Positions 35,494 through 44,100 of a stretch of 64,000 nt of DNA are shown here, in pieces. The position numbers and the translations under genes were made by a program. The DNA is from VHCN01 sp964589935 (GTDB lineage: Bacteria; Verrucomicrobiota; Verrucomicrobiia; Limisphaerales; VHCN01): NCBI GenBank assembly GCA_964589935.1, contig CAZPVD010000003.1, forward strand, positions 390,455 to 454,454, given 5' to 3'. The notes under the pieces were generated by a model, which had not been told where the DNA came from, ran no database searches, and saw only the letters and a program-made list of their open reading frames with translations. Position 1 is the stretch's first letter; each line of letters begins with the position of its first letter.

Positions 35494-35513
35494 AAACGTG
35501 GAGCGGTGATATT

Positions 35514-35547
35514 CTTGTCGCCGAACGTGCACGACAAGAGCGTCGCC
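35514..35547. repeat. REP-like palindromic element copy 2 in a convergent gap
   Basis: CTTGTCG (35514-35520) pairs with CGACAAG (35532-35538), and the core CGACAAGAGCGTCGCC (35532-35547) matches 15 of 16 bases of the element at 8950-8965. Both copies lie between convergent genes. Confidence 0.55.
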
Positions 35548-35568
35548 TCTCCCTCCGTTCCACTGGGG

Positions 35569-36054
35569 TCAAAGTTTGCGAATCTTTTCCAACAGTCCCG
35601 TGGTCGAACGACCCGGCATGCCGGGGACGATGACGATGCGTCCGCCCATGCTTTCAACAAGGCGTCGCTCGTCCTGATTAATGGTGTCGAGCGTGTTGTC
35701 GTCACCCTTGGCATAGATGTCCGGCTGCGCAAGTTTGAGGAAATTCTCTGCGGTCACTTCACCGAAGACGCATACGGCGTCCACGCACGCGAGCGAGGCG
35801 AGCACGAGCGCGCGGTCGTCTTCGGCGTTCAACGGACGCGCTGGACCTTTGAGCTGGCGGACGGAGCTGTCAGCGTTCACGCCCACCAGCAGCGCATCGC
35901 CGAGGTTGCGCGCCGCTTCGAGATAGGCGGCGTGGCCGGCGTGGAGAATGTCGAAGCAGCCGTTGGTGACAACGAGCCGTTTACCGTCGCGCCGCTGCGA
36001 ATCGCGCCACGAAGCAAGCGCGGCGTGCGAAAGGATTTTTTCGCGGCAGTTCAT
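35569..36054 (-). CDS. hldE: D-glycero-beta-D-manno-heptose 1-phosphate adenylyltransferase (RfaE2/HldE C-terminal type)
   Basis: A 161-residue stand-alone nucleotidyltransferase with LVVTNGCFDILHAGHAAYLEAARNLGD (HxGH nucleotide-binding motif), VGVNADSSVRQLKGPARPLNAEDDRA, YAKGDD, and GRSTTGLLEKI at the end (the ISTT-like loop). It makes ADP-heptose for lipopolysaccharide core. The kinase half of HldE is absent, so a separate HldA-type gene is expected elsewhere. The start at 36054 is chosen at MNCREK; its start lies 5 bp beyond the cyclase stop, suggesting co-transcription. Confidence 0.9.
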   Translation of the reverse strand: MNCREKILSHAALASWRDSQRRDGKRLVVTNGCFDILHAGHAAYLEAARNLGDALLVGVNADSSVRQLKGPARPLNAEDDRALVLASLACVDAVCVFGEVTAENFLKLAQPDIYAKGDDNTLDTINQDERRLVESMGGRIVIVPGMPGRSTTGLLEKIRKL

Positions 36055-36059
36055 CTGCG

Positions 36060-37205
36060 TCACGAGCCGAGGCGCCCGTCGAGCCAATACACGGTCATCT
36101 TGCCCTTGCCCTTGACCTCGATGAGGCCGCGTTTGGTGAAGCGATACTTGTTCTTGATGCGTTCGTAGGTGGCCTCGGTGATCTGGATGGCGTCAGGCTC
36201 GCCCTGCGCCTCCATGCGGTTGGCGATGTTGACGGTGTCGCCCCAAAGGTCGTAGATGAATTTCTTCCTGCCGATGACTCCGGCGATGACCGGGCCGGTG
36301 TTGATGCCGATGCGCAGATGCACGTCCATGCACGCCTCGCGGTTGAAGTCCGTGACTTGGTCGCGCATCCGCAGTGCCAGCTCTGCGACGGCCTCAGCGT
36401 GGTTCTCCATCAATATCGGCAGGTTGCCCACCGCCATGTAGGCGTCGCCGATGGTCTTGATTTTTTCGAGGCCGAGCGCGGCGGCGAGCAGGTCGAAGCG
36501 AGAAAAAATCTCGTTGAGCAGCATCACGACTTCGGTGGGCTTGAGATGGCTGGACATCGCGGTGAAGCCCACCACGTCGGCGAAGAGCACGGTGACTTCG
36601 TGGAAGCTGTCGGCGATGGTGGCCTCGCCGTCCTTCAAGCGGTCGGCGATGGGCTTCGGGAGGATGTTCAGCAGAAGCCGCTCGGATTTTTCCTGCTCGA
36701 CCTTGACGAGTGCGAGCGCCTCGGCGAGCTGGCGGTTGGCCGCCTCGAGGGCGACATAGGCTGCGTCGCGCTGCTGCTGGTTGAGGTAGGCCTTCGCGTG
36801 CGCTCGGATGCGGGCGACCAGCTCGATGCGGCTGGGCAGCTTGACGAGGTAATCGTTCGCGCCCAGCTCGAATGCCTGGCGTTTGGTCGCGGGCATTTCC
36901 TCGCCGCTCAGGACAATGACCGGCACCTCGGCGAGCGAGCTTGTCGTGCGGATGCGTTGCAGGAGGGTGAGGCCGTCCATCTCCGGCATGACGAGGTCGA
37001 GCAGGATGATGTTGGGCTGAAACTTCTCGGCGGCGAGAATGGCGTCGTATGGATTATGTTGGAACTCGAACTGCATGTCCGGTTCGATTGCGAGCGCAAG
37101 CCCGACGGCTTCGGCGATGGACGGCTCGTCGTCCACCATGAAGACCTTGAGCCGGGAGTCGGATGCGGGAGTCGGAGAAGTGTCGTCGGTGGACAGGGGC
37201 TTCAT
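36060..37205 (-). CDS. Response regulator with class III adenylate cyclase output
   Basis: A 381-residue protein. Residues about 18-135 are a receiver domain (VFMVDDEPSIAEAV, phosphoacceptor Asp in IILLDLVMPEMDG, VIVLSGEE, Lys in YLVKLPS). A coiled coil links it to a cyclase domain with both metal aspartates (VTVLFADVVGFTAMSS; IKTIGDAYMAVGNLP), the adenine-selective Lys (EKIKTIGD), and the Asn/Arg transition-state pair in LWGDTVNIANRMEA. All key residues look intact, so it should make cAMP under phosphorylation control. The N-terminal linker is built on a 13-bp direct repeat (37153-37176). The start ATG 37205 precedes the linker. Confidence 0.9.
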   Translation of the reverse strand: MKPLSTDDTSPTPASDSRLKVFMVDDEPSIAEAVGLALAIEPDMQFEFQHNPYDAILAAEKFQPNIILLDLVMPEMDGLTLLQRIRTTSSLAEVPVIVLSGEEMPATKRQAFELGANDYLVKLPSRIELVARIRAHAKAYLNQQQRDAAYVALEAANRQLAEALALVKVEQEKSERLLLNILPKPIADRLKDGEATIADSFHEVTVLFADVVGFTAMSSHLKPTEVVMLLNEIFSRFDLLAAALGLEKIKTIGDAYMAVGNLPILMENHAEAVAELALRMRDQVTDFNREACMDVHLRIGINTGPVIAGVIGRKKFIYDLWGDTVNIANRMEAQGEPDAIQITEATYERIKNKYRFTKRGLIEVKGKGKMTVYWLDGRLGS

Positions 37206-37333
37206 CAGGCGCAACGCGCGTGAGTTTTCCGCCACGCGCAGCGTCGCGCAATCCTTTTCCTTCGCGACTTTGCGCCGGTTGCACGAGAACTTGCGTTTGC
37301 GGGCATTTGCGGCACCATTTGAGTTACAGGCTA

Positions 37334-38206
37334 ATGAGATTGCCGTCGCACATCTGCATGGCACTGCTGGCCAGCCTTGCCCTCGAAGCACCGGCGACAG
37401 GCGGAGTGCCCGGCCCGGCTGCCAGCGTGACGAACGCGCTGCCCACGCCGCAGATGCTCTTCAGCAACCTGCTCGCGCGCGCCGCGTTCGTCTCGACGCA
37501 GGGCTTCAAGAGCCAGTTCGCCTACGTGAAACTCCGCGCAACTGAGGAGCTCGACCACAAAGGCAAGGTCACGAGCAAGGAGGAAAAAATCATGGAGGCC
37601 ACGCCCATCAACGGACGCCTCTTCACGCGCGTCGTATCGGAAAACGGCAAGCCGCCGCCGAACAAACAGCGCAAGGCGCAGGATGAAGCCGAACGCGCAC
37701 TCCGCGCCGCGCCGCCGCCGGAGCCGGGAAGCATCCGGCAGCCCGCGCAACCCAGGCGCGACGGCGTCATCTCGCCGGAGCTGTTCGCGCGGTTCAACTT
37801 CACCACCGTTGGGCGCGAGCCGGTGAATGGCCGGGATGCGTGGGTGCTCGCCTTCGAGCCGCGCGGCGGCGACCTGCCGGTGAAGAAATTCACCGACCGC
37901 ATCGTGAACAAGGTCGCCGGCAAGGTCTGGATTGATGTCGAGGAAAACGAGGTGGCCAAGGCCGACATCCGCCTGACCTCGCACGTCGAACTGGTTGGCG
38001 GCATCGTGGCGACGCTCAAGAGGTTCGACCTGATCTTTGAGCAGCAGCGTTTCGATGGCGGTGCGTGGTTCAACACGCGCACGGAAGCCAGCGTCGAGGG
38101 GCGCGAGATCGTCATCAACCGGCGCGTCCACTACATCGAAAAAATGAGCGACATCAAGCGCGTCGCGCCCGCCCGGACATCCCCCTCCGGCACCAAGGTG
38201 CAATAA
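37334..38206 (+). CDS. Periplasmic protein of unknown function
   Basis: A 290-residue protein with signal peptide MRLPSHICMALLASLALEAPA. It contains LRATEELDHKGKVTSKEEKIMEA, a Pro-rich middle segment and a later beta-rich region (GREPVNGRDAWVLAFEPRGG...RIVNKVAGKVWIDVEENEVAKADIRLTSHVELVGGIVATLKRFDLIFEQQRFDGGAWFNTRTEASVEGR). The repeated beta strands are reminiscent of LolA/outer-membrane lipoprotein-sorting folds, but no family motif is secure. It is divergent from the cyclase gene and followed by the FHA-cyclase gene after 106 bp. Confidence 0.68.
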   Translation: MRLPSHICMALLASLALEAPATGGVPGPAASVTNALPTPQMLFSNLLARAAFVSTQGFKSQFAYVKLRATEELDHKGKVTSKEEKIMEATPINGRLFTRVVSENGKPPPNKQRKAQDEAERALRAAPPPEPGSIRQPAQPRRDGVISPELFARFNFTTVGREPVNGRDAWVLAFEPRGGDLPVKKFTDRIVNKVAGKVWIDVEENEVAKADIRLTSHVELVGGIVATLKRFDLIFEQQRFDGGAWFNTRTEASVEGREIVINRRVHYIEKMSDIKRVAPARTSPSGTKVQ

Positions 38207-38312
38207 CAAGCCATCAATTGCTTGCCCTTCTCCGGGTTCGGGCTATCATGCCGCCACGAATTCGAGGCCATGACGCGCGGCAGCGTCCTGCCTTGGCCGT
38301 GGATAATTTGCC

Positions 38313-40184
38313 ATGCGCATCACCTGCTTTTTTCGCGGCAAGGAAGAGGTCAAGACGTTCGATCGTCCTGAAATCCTCATCGGCCGCCTCAGCCCGTTGA
38401 GCGCGCCCGACCTCGATCTGGGGATTGATTCCACCATCTCGCGCAAGCACACGCGCATCCGGCTTGAGAACGGGCAGTTCTGGGTCGAGGACCTCAAGAG
38501 CACCAACGGCACGCTCGTCAACGGCGAACCCATCCAGAAGGCGCTGCTTGCGCCCGGCTCTGTTATCCTGCTCGGCGAAACAACGCTCAAACTTGATCTT
38601 CCGACGGCTCTGAACGCAGCGCCTGCGTCCGCACCTGTCCAAGCCGCACCCGCTCCGGCGCCTGCCGCAGCGCCCAAGCCGGCTCTCCCGCTTCCACCAA
38701 AACCCGCTGTCGAAGCGGCTCTGCCCAAGCCGGCATCACAATTGCCACGAGCGCCGGAGCTTCCCAAGCCGCTCGCAAAACTGGGCGCGGCCCCGCCGGC
38801 TCCGGCGCCAACCGTCCCGCCGCCGCCGCCGGTCTCGCCCGTTGTTGCGCCGCCACCCGCTCCGCCCGTGGCACCGCCACCCGCACCGGTTGCCATGCCG
38901 GCTCCTGTGGCAGCGACTCCGGCACCTGTTCCCGTTGCCGAACCCGTCGCGCCCATTGCACCGCCGCCGGCTCCAGTTGCCGCGCCGGCTGCCGTGGTGC
39001 CAGTGGTTGCACCGCCGCCACTGGACGCCGCATCCGCGGAATTCCGCAAACGTCTTGCCGCATTCCTTGAACTGCCTTTGATGTTCACGCCGGAGATGCG
39101 GCTGGACCAGATGCTTGGCACTGTTCTGCAACGCGTGGTGCAGTTGATGCCCGGCGGCCAGCGCGGCGCGTTGCTGCTGCTCGACCCCGCGAAGGACAAG
39201 CTCCAGCTCCGCGCCACCACGCCCAGCCCGGACGTGATTGTGAGCGAGAGCCTCGCGCGGCGCGTGATGACCGAGGGGCACGGCTTCATCCTCTCTCGCA
39301 AACTTCAAGGCGACGTTGCGCTCGACACGAGCCTCGTCAAAGTCGAGACCGGCATGTATGCGCCGTTGCTGCTCCGTGAGCGGCCCATCGGCGCGGTCTA
39401 TGTCGAAAACCCCGTCACGAACCAGGCGTTCAGCGAGGACGACATGCAGCTCCTGCTGACGGCGGCGCATTACGCGGCCGTCGTGATTTACAACCACCAG
39501 CTTCAGGAGCAACTGCACCACAACTCGTCGCTGCTCGAGCACATCGCGCCCAAATTCCCGCCGCGCACGCAGGAACGTCTCCTCGACCTCATGCGCCTCG
39601 AAAAATTGCGCCCGGCCGGCGGGAAGAATGAAGTCACCGTGCTCTACGCGGAGTTGCGCGGCTTTGCGAGCGACCGGACGACGATGGACCCGAAGGATGT
39701 CGTCAGCATGTTGAACGACTATTATCCGCCCATCATCGAGGGCATTTTCAGATACGAGGGCACGCTCGACAAGTTCGCCGGCGAAAAAATCGTCGCTGTT
39801 TTCGGCAGCCCGGAGCCGGACACGCAGCACCCGGAGAAGGGCGTGCTCGCCGCGCTCGCGGTCACAGCGGCAATCAAGGAAGCCAACGCCAAGCGCGCCG
39901 CTCGCGGAGTGCCGACGTGGGAGGTTTCCGTCGGCGTGCATGGCGGCGAAATGCTCTGCGGCTTCACCGGCGCGAGCGGCCACATGGTCTATACGCTCAT
40001 CGGCGACGCCGTTGACCGCGCGCTCGCCAACTGCCGCGGCGCCGCCGCCGGCGACGTTGTCATCACGCCGGAACTTTTCCAAAAGGTCTTCAAATACGTG
40101 GATGCCGACCGCGTCAATGTCCCCAGCGGCCTCGGTGACGGCGTCGAAGTCCCCGCCTATCGCGTCAAGGGCGAAAAAATCTGA
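38313..40184 (+). CDS. FHA-GAF-class III cyclase-like signalling protein
   Basis: A 623-residue protein. Residues about 1-95 are an FHA domain with the full signature ILIGRLSPLS...ISRKHTRIRLENGQFWVEDLKSTNGTLVNGEPI (GR, SRKH, STNGT). A Pro/Ala linker covers about 100-235. A GAF domain follows (RGALLLLDPAKDKLQLRATTPSPDVIVSESLARRVM, about 270-400), and then a cyclase homology domain (about 430-600). In the cyclase, metal positions read ELRGF and GEKIVAVFG instead of Asp, and the VNxAxR position reads VDRALANCR, so catalysis is doubtful. It may be a nucleotide or phosphopeptide sensor rather than an enzyme. Confidence 0.85.
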   Translation: MRITCFFRGKEEVKTFDRPEILIGRLSPLSAPDLDLGIDSTISRKHTRIRLENGQFWVEDLKSTNGTLVNGEPIQKALLAPGSVILLGETTLKLDLPTALNAAPASAPVQAAPAPAPAAAPKPALPLPPKPAVEAALPKPASQLPRAPELPKPLAKLGAAPPAPAPTVPPPPPVSPVVAPPPAPPVAPPPAPVAMPAPVAATPAPVPVAEPVAPIAPPPAPVAAPAAVVPVVAPPPLDAASAEFRKRLAAFLELPLMFTPEMRLDQMLGTVLQRVVQLMPGGQRGALLLLDPAKDKLQLRATTPSPDVIVSESLARRVMTEGHGFILSRKLQGDVALDTSLVKVETGMYAPLLLRERPIGAVYVENPVTNQAFSEDDMQLLLTAAHYAAVVIYNHQLQEQLHHNSSLLEHIAPKFPPRTQERLLDLMRLEKLRPAGGKNEVTVLYAELRGFASDRTTMDPKDVVSMLNDYYPPIIEGIFRYEGTLDKFAGEKIVAVFGSPEPDTQHPEKGVLAALAVTAAIKEANAKRAARGVPTWEVSVGVHGGEMLCGFTGASGHMVYTLIGDAVDRALANCRGAAAGDVVITPELFQKVFKYVDADRVNVPSGLGDGVEVPAYRVKGEKI

Positions 40185-40218
40185 GCAGTTCCACCTTCAA
40201 AGACGTTTCCGAAAACAA

Positions 40219-40250
40219 AAACGCGCCGCAATGTTCACTGCGGCGCGTTT
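40219..40250. terminator. Bidirectional terminator, 12-bp perfect stem
   Basis: AAACGCGCCGCA-atgttcac-TGCGGCGCGTTT lies between convergent genes. It is followed by CGTTTTG on the plus strand and has AACAAAA on the other side, giving a T-rich tail to the minus transcript, so it can serve both genes. Confidence 0.8.
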
Positions 40251-40273
40251 CGTTTTGAAATGGCCCGGGACGG

Positions 40274-40633
40274 TTACTTTTTCTTCTTTGGCTGCGTCAC
40301 GACGGGCGCGACCTTGCCGAGCTTGATGCTGACGGCGGTGAGTTTGTCCGCCTGCGTGAACGTGCTCACCTGCGCCTGTTCGCCGGTCTTGATGTCCTCA
40401 AGGTTGATCGGGTTGCCGTCGCGCGTGATGACAGTGGTCGAGTCCACGGTGATGGTCTTGCCGCCGAGCGTGATGGTTTTGTCGTCCTTGTTCACCGCGG
40501 TGATGGCCCCCGCCGTGCCGGGGTCCTTTTTCTCGCCTTTCTTTTTCGCCGCATCGGCGTTCAACGGCAGAAGGGCGACGGCGACCGCGGCGAGAACGCT
40601 GGCGCAAAAGAAACGGGTGACGAGTTTTTTCAT
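40274..40633 (-). CDS. Small secreted DUF5666-like protein
   Basis: A 119-residue protein with signal peptide MKKLVTRFFCASVLAAVAVALLPLNADA. The mature part is GAITAVNKDDKTITLGGKTITVDSTTVITRDGNPINLEDIKTGEQAQVSTF, a small beta-barrel repeat of the DUF5666/OB-like type, with a Lys-rich end. The ATG at 40633 is chosen for the signal. Function unknown. Confidence 0.75.
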   Translation of the reverse strand: MKKLVTRFFCASVLAAVAVALLPLNADAAKKKGEKKDPGTAGAITAVNKDDKTITLGGKTITVDSTTVITRDGNPINLEDIKTGEQAQVSTFTQADKLTAVSIKLGKVAPVVTQPKKKK

Positions 40634-40800
40634 GTTGTGCGATTTCAGTTTGGTTGTCGGAACGGGCGCGGTTTCGACCGCGAACCCGGATCCGTTATTC
40701 AACGGGCGCTGATCCCGGCAGACGCGCGGCGTGCAATGCTGGTTACGCGTCGGTTTCCGCCTTGAATAATGCGGCGCGTGCCAAGTCCATTGAGGCCGTT

Positions 40801-42441
40801 ATGCAAATCCATCCAGTCGTCACCGTTTCGCTCATCACGAGCCTGTTCGTCGTCTCGCCGCTGCGCGCGCAAACCACGCAGGCGCCCAAAGCCGCGGCGA
40901 AGTCCAACGAACCCATCCCCACCGGCCCGCAGACGGACGGCGCGTTCCGCAAAGTCATCCTCGAATCCGACGCGCAGATTGACGGCCAGTTCGCCGACAC
41001 GCTCAAGGACCCGATGGAGCTCGCCGTCGCGCCCGATGGCCGCGTGTTCTTCGCGCAACGCGACGGCACGGTGAAGCTCATCAAGCCTGGCGCGAAGGAA
41101 TCCATCGTCATCGCGAAACTGCCCGTCTTCACCGGCCTTGAGGACGGCATGTTGGGCATCACGCTCGACCCCAACTTCAGCAAAAATAATTGGATTTACC
41201 TCAACCGCTCGCTACCCGACACGACGACCAATGCGGCGACTGGCGGCAAGGTCGGCATCATCCGCGTCGCGCGCTTCACGCTCAAGGGCGACGCGCTCGA
41301 CCTCGCCTCCGAGAAGACCATCCTCGAAGTGCAGACGCAGCGCGAGCAGTGCTGCCACGTCGGCGGCTCGCTCGCCTTCGACAAGGACGGCAACCTCTAC
41401 ATGTCCGTCGGCGACAACACGAATCCCTTCGACTCCGACGGCTTCTCGCCGAGCGACGAACGGCCCGGCCGTTATCCGTGGGACGCGCAGCGCAGCGCGG
41501 CGAACGCTAATTCACTCGTCGGAAAAATTCTCCGCGTGAAGCCCAAGGCCGGCGGCGGCTACGACATTCCCAAGGGCAACCTCTTCCCGCCTGGCACGCC
41601 CAACACGCGCCCGGAGATTTACGTCATGGGCTGCCGCAATCCCTTCCGCATCTCCCTCGACGCGCGGACCGGCTACCTCTACTGGGGCGAAGTCGGCCCC
41701 GACGCGGGCGGCTTCGACGAGAAGCGCGGCCCGGCGGGCATGGACGAGATCAACCAGGCGCGCAAGCCGGGCTTCTTCGGCTGGCCCTACTTCGTCGGCG
41801 ACAACAAGCCGTATGCGAAGATTGATTTCGTCCAGCGCGAGGCGAACAAAAAAGCCCGCGAGGACTACGACAAGGCCGTGAAAGCCGCGAAGGCCAAGGG
41901 CGAGCCGGCCCCGGCGAAGCCCGAGTTCCCCGCCTTCCCCGCGCCCGGCGAGCCGAAACTCTTCGACCCGCTCAAGCCGCTGAACACCTCGCCCAACAAC
42001 ACCGGCATCAAGGAACTGCCTCCCGCGCAGCCCGCCTTCATCTACTACGCCGGCTCGCCCTCGACGCGCTTCCCCGCCGTCAACGCCGGCGGCGGCCGCA
42101 CCGCGATGGCCGGCCCGGTCTATTACTTCGACGAGAAGAACAAGAACCCCCACAAGCTGCCGCGCGAGTTCGACCACACGCTCTTCATCTACGAATGGTC
42201 GCGCAACTGGATCGTCGCCGTCCACCTCGACGCGAACGACAACATCGCACGCGACGCCGCGGGCAAGCCGCTCATGGAGAGGTTCTGCCCGAACATGACC
42301 TTCAAGCGCCCGATGGACATGGAACTCGGCGCCGACGGCTGCCTCTACCTCATCGAATGGGGCACCGCCTGGGGCAACAACAAGGACACGCAAATCGTCC
42401 GCCTCGAATACACCGGCGCGACCACCACCGCGGCGAAGTAA
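40801..42441 (+). CDS. PQQ-dependent sugar dehydrogenase-like protein (soluble GDH fold)
   Basis: A 546-residue secreted beta-propeller protein; signal peptide about VVTVSLITSLFVVSPLRAQ. Propeller motifs include MELAVAPDGRVFFAQRDGTVKLI, EDGMLGITLDPNFSKNNWIYLNRS, EQCCHVGGSLAFDKDGNLYMSVGDNTNPF, LVGKILRVKPK, YVMGCRNPFRISLDARTGYLYWGEVGPD and ELGADGCLYLIEWGT. The CCH motif and a Lys/Ala-rich insert (about 365-420) are typical of verrucomicrobial/planctomycete members. It probably oxidises an aldose in the periplasm with PQQ; the electron acceptor could be a c-type cytochrome. It stands alone, divergent from the small secreted protein gene. Confidence 0.85.
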   Translation: MQIHPVVTVSLITSLFVVSPLRAQTTQAPKAAAKSNEPIPTGPQTDGAFRKVILESDAQIDGQFADTLKDPMELAVAPDGRVFFAQRDGTVKLIKPGAKESIVIAKLPVFTGLEDGMLGITLDPNFSKNNWIYLNRSLPDTTTNAATGGKVGIIRVARFTLKGDALDLASEKTILEVQTQREQCCHVGGSLAFDKDGNLYMSVGDNTNPFDSDGFSPSDERPGRYPWDAQRSAANANSLVGKILRVKPKAGGGYDIPKGNLFPPGTPNTRPEIYVMGCRNPFRISLDARTGYLYWGEVGPDAGGFDEKRGPAGMDEINQARKPGFFGWPYFVGDNKPYAKIDFVQREANKKAREDYDKAVKAAKAKGEPAPAKPEFPAFPAPGEPKLFDPLKPLNTSPNNTGIKELPPAQPAFIYYAGSPSTRFPAVNAGGGRTAMAGPVYYFDEKNKNPHKLPREFDHTLFIYEWSRNWIVAVHLDANDNIARDAAGKPLMERFCPNMTFKRPMDMELGADGCLYLIEWGTAWGNNKDTQIVRLEYTGATTTAAK

Positions 42442-42650
42442 CCGCTTTCGCCCCCGCTCCAGCCCTCGCCCCCCTTGTGAGAGCAACGGTATTTAATTGG
42501 AGAGTGCAAAGTTTGGATTTTTGAGGAGGTGGTTCATGAGGACGATGAATTTGCCCGCTTGACAGCCCATCCCCTTTGGATAATTTCCCCCGCAAGCTTG
42601 AAGAAGCGTGGAGAAATGCAGTTCATAAACACATCAACACCCATCACGCC

Positions 42651-43349
42651 ATGAGCATCCAATACTACCTCCAGCCCAACCCCGTCACGCCCGACCCCAA
42701 CGACCAGTCCGCCCGCGTCAACACCCTCGACAACCTCACCGACGACGACCTCGCGCAGGAACTCGTCAACCGCGGCACCGCCACCAGCAAGGCCCAGGCG
42801 GCCGCCGTCATCGCCGGCTACCAGCAAGTCATCGCCGAGAAAGTCGCCGACGGCTTCGCCATCAACACCCCGCTCCTCACCGTGCGCGCCGGCATCAACG
42901 GCGTCTTCACCGACCCCACCGACACCTTCGACCCCGCGCGCCACACCATCCGCGCGAACATCAACTCCGGCCCGCTTCTCGATGAGAAGCTCGCCGCGGC
43001 CACCGTCCAGAAAATCACCAAGGCCGAGCGCGCCCCCGTGCTCATCGCCTTCATCAACAAAAACACCGGCGGCATCAACGCCACCATCACCCCCGGCGGC
43101 ATCGGGCAGATTCCGGGCGAGGAACTCAAGTTCGACCCCGCTATCAGCACCAACGGCATCTTCTTCGTCCCCACGACCGGCAGCGCCGTGAAAGTGACCG
43201 TCATCTCCACCCGCACCGAGGGCGAACTGCTCTTCCTCTGCCCATCGCTCCCGGCGGGCACCTACCATGTGGAAGTCCGCCGCACCTACGGCACCGCCAA
43301 CCCCGTCCTGCGCATCGGCCAGCTCAGCGCGCCCCTGACCGTGGCATAA
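42651..43349 (+). CDS. HU-like DNA-binding domain/DUF4469 protein
   Basis: A 232-residue protein starting MSIQYYLQPNPVTPDPNDQSARV. Residues about 1-125 fit the HU-like DNA-binding domain of the group carrying C-terminal DUF4469 (LTDDDLAQELVNRGTATSKAQAAAVIAGYQQVIAEKVADGFAINTPLLTVRAGINGVF). Residues about 130-232 are beta-rich (ATITPGGIGQIPGEELKFDP...GTYHVEVRRTYG), as in DUF4469. These proteins are best known from Bacteroidetes, so lateral exchange is possible. Upstream 42442-42650 has no clear promoter. Codon use is strongly C-ending, suggesting high expression. Confidence 0.78.
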   Translation: MSIQYYLQPNPVTPDPNDQSARVNTLDNLTDDDLAQELVNRGTATSKAQAAAVIAGYQQVIAEKVADGFAINTPLLTVRAGINGVFTDPTDTFDPARHTIRANINSGPLLDEKLAAATVQKITKAERAPVLIAFINKNTGGINATITPGGIGQIPGEELKFDPAISTNGIFFVPTTGSAVKVTVISTRTEGELLFLCPSLPAGTYHVEVRRTYGTANPVLRIGQLSAPLTVA

Positions 43350-43444
43350 GCCCCAATAGGGGCCAATACAACGAACCTGCTGAAATTGATGAAAAAGGCC
43401 GCCCCGAAGGTGTGACAAGTGTGACAAAACCAAATCCAAGCTTG

Positions 43445-43532
43445 GATCGGACGGACCGATCAAGGCAGTTGGTCCGACGGATCAAGGCAATCGGACGGAC
43501 CGATCAAGGCTTTCGGAGCGACCGAACGAGGC
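43445..43532. repeat. Four 22-bp tandem units, intergenic
   Basis: Units start at 43445, 43467, 43489 and 43511, each ending in (C/G)AAGGC or GAGGC with a GATCGGACGGACCGATC-type core. Arms GATCGG and CCGATC are inverted within units 1 and 3. Units 2 and 4 are diverged. It lies between the HU-like gene and the small membrane protein gene; no Cas or transposase gene is near. Confidence 0.85.
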
Positions 43533-43591
43533 TTTGCGATCAGAGCATCAACGCACAGGCTCTAAGTCCGACAGTCTGCTAGAAGGAGAGT

Positions 43592-43978
43592 ATGCCAGCA
43601 CTCTATTTTCTAATCTTTCTCTTTTTTGGCGTGATGCTGGTTATCCCGTTCGTCGTAGGGATCTTCTGGATCATCGTGGTCACGATCTTGTTGGTGGCGA
43701 TTGGGGCCACAATCTGCTACTTCGCAAGTAAATTCGCCGCATCACACCCCGCAGCCGCCTTGCGAATCAAGCGGTTCTTCGCCTGTGTCGCAGGCATTCT
43801 TGGCGGAGGCGTGGTGGGCGGCGTAGTCGCGGCGATGATTTACTTCCCGCTACAGTTATTGCTCGTAGTGCAGTTTTCAGTCACCACAGAACGGCCTTTG
43901 AGCATAATCGCGGAAGCCTTCATCGTAATCTGCGCAATCCTCGGAGGACTATTCGGCCTATCATCCGTCGAGGATTGA
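43592..43978 (+). CDS. Small polytopic membrane protein of unknown function
   Basis: A 128-residue hydrophobic protein with about four membrane helices: ALYFLIFLFFGVMLVIPFVVGIFWIIVVTILLVAIGATICYF (two), CVAGILGGGVVGGVVAAMIYF and IIAEAFIVICAILGGLFGL. A good Shine-Dalgarno (AGAAGGAG, 43581-43588) supports the ATG at 43592. The DNA is less GC-rich than its surroundings and follows the 22-bp repeat array, which may mark an accessory insertion. No family recognised. Confidence 0.72.
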   Translation: MPALYFLIFLFFGVMLVIPFVVGIFWIIVVTILLVAIGATICYFASKFAASHPAAALRIKRFFACVAGILGGGVVGGVVAAMIYFPLQLLLVVQFSVTTERPLSIIAEAFIVICAILGGLFGLSSVED

Positions 43979-44100
43979 ACAAGCGATAGAAGGCCATTTG
44001 TCGAAGTGACAACGAACGGCTTCGCGGAAACCATAGGTGCGTGAAGCCGTCGGACTTGAGCACGTTCATGTTCGCCGCCGGGGACGGTTCCAAAGCGCGG

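Noticed and set aside
33949..35532. 527-residue antisense frame over the phosphatase gene
   Set aside because: Shadow of a gene with all metallophosphoesterase blocks.
43445..43532. CRISPR array
   Set aside because: The 22-bp units are directly adjacent with no unique spacers, and there is no Cas gene in the window.
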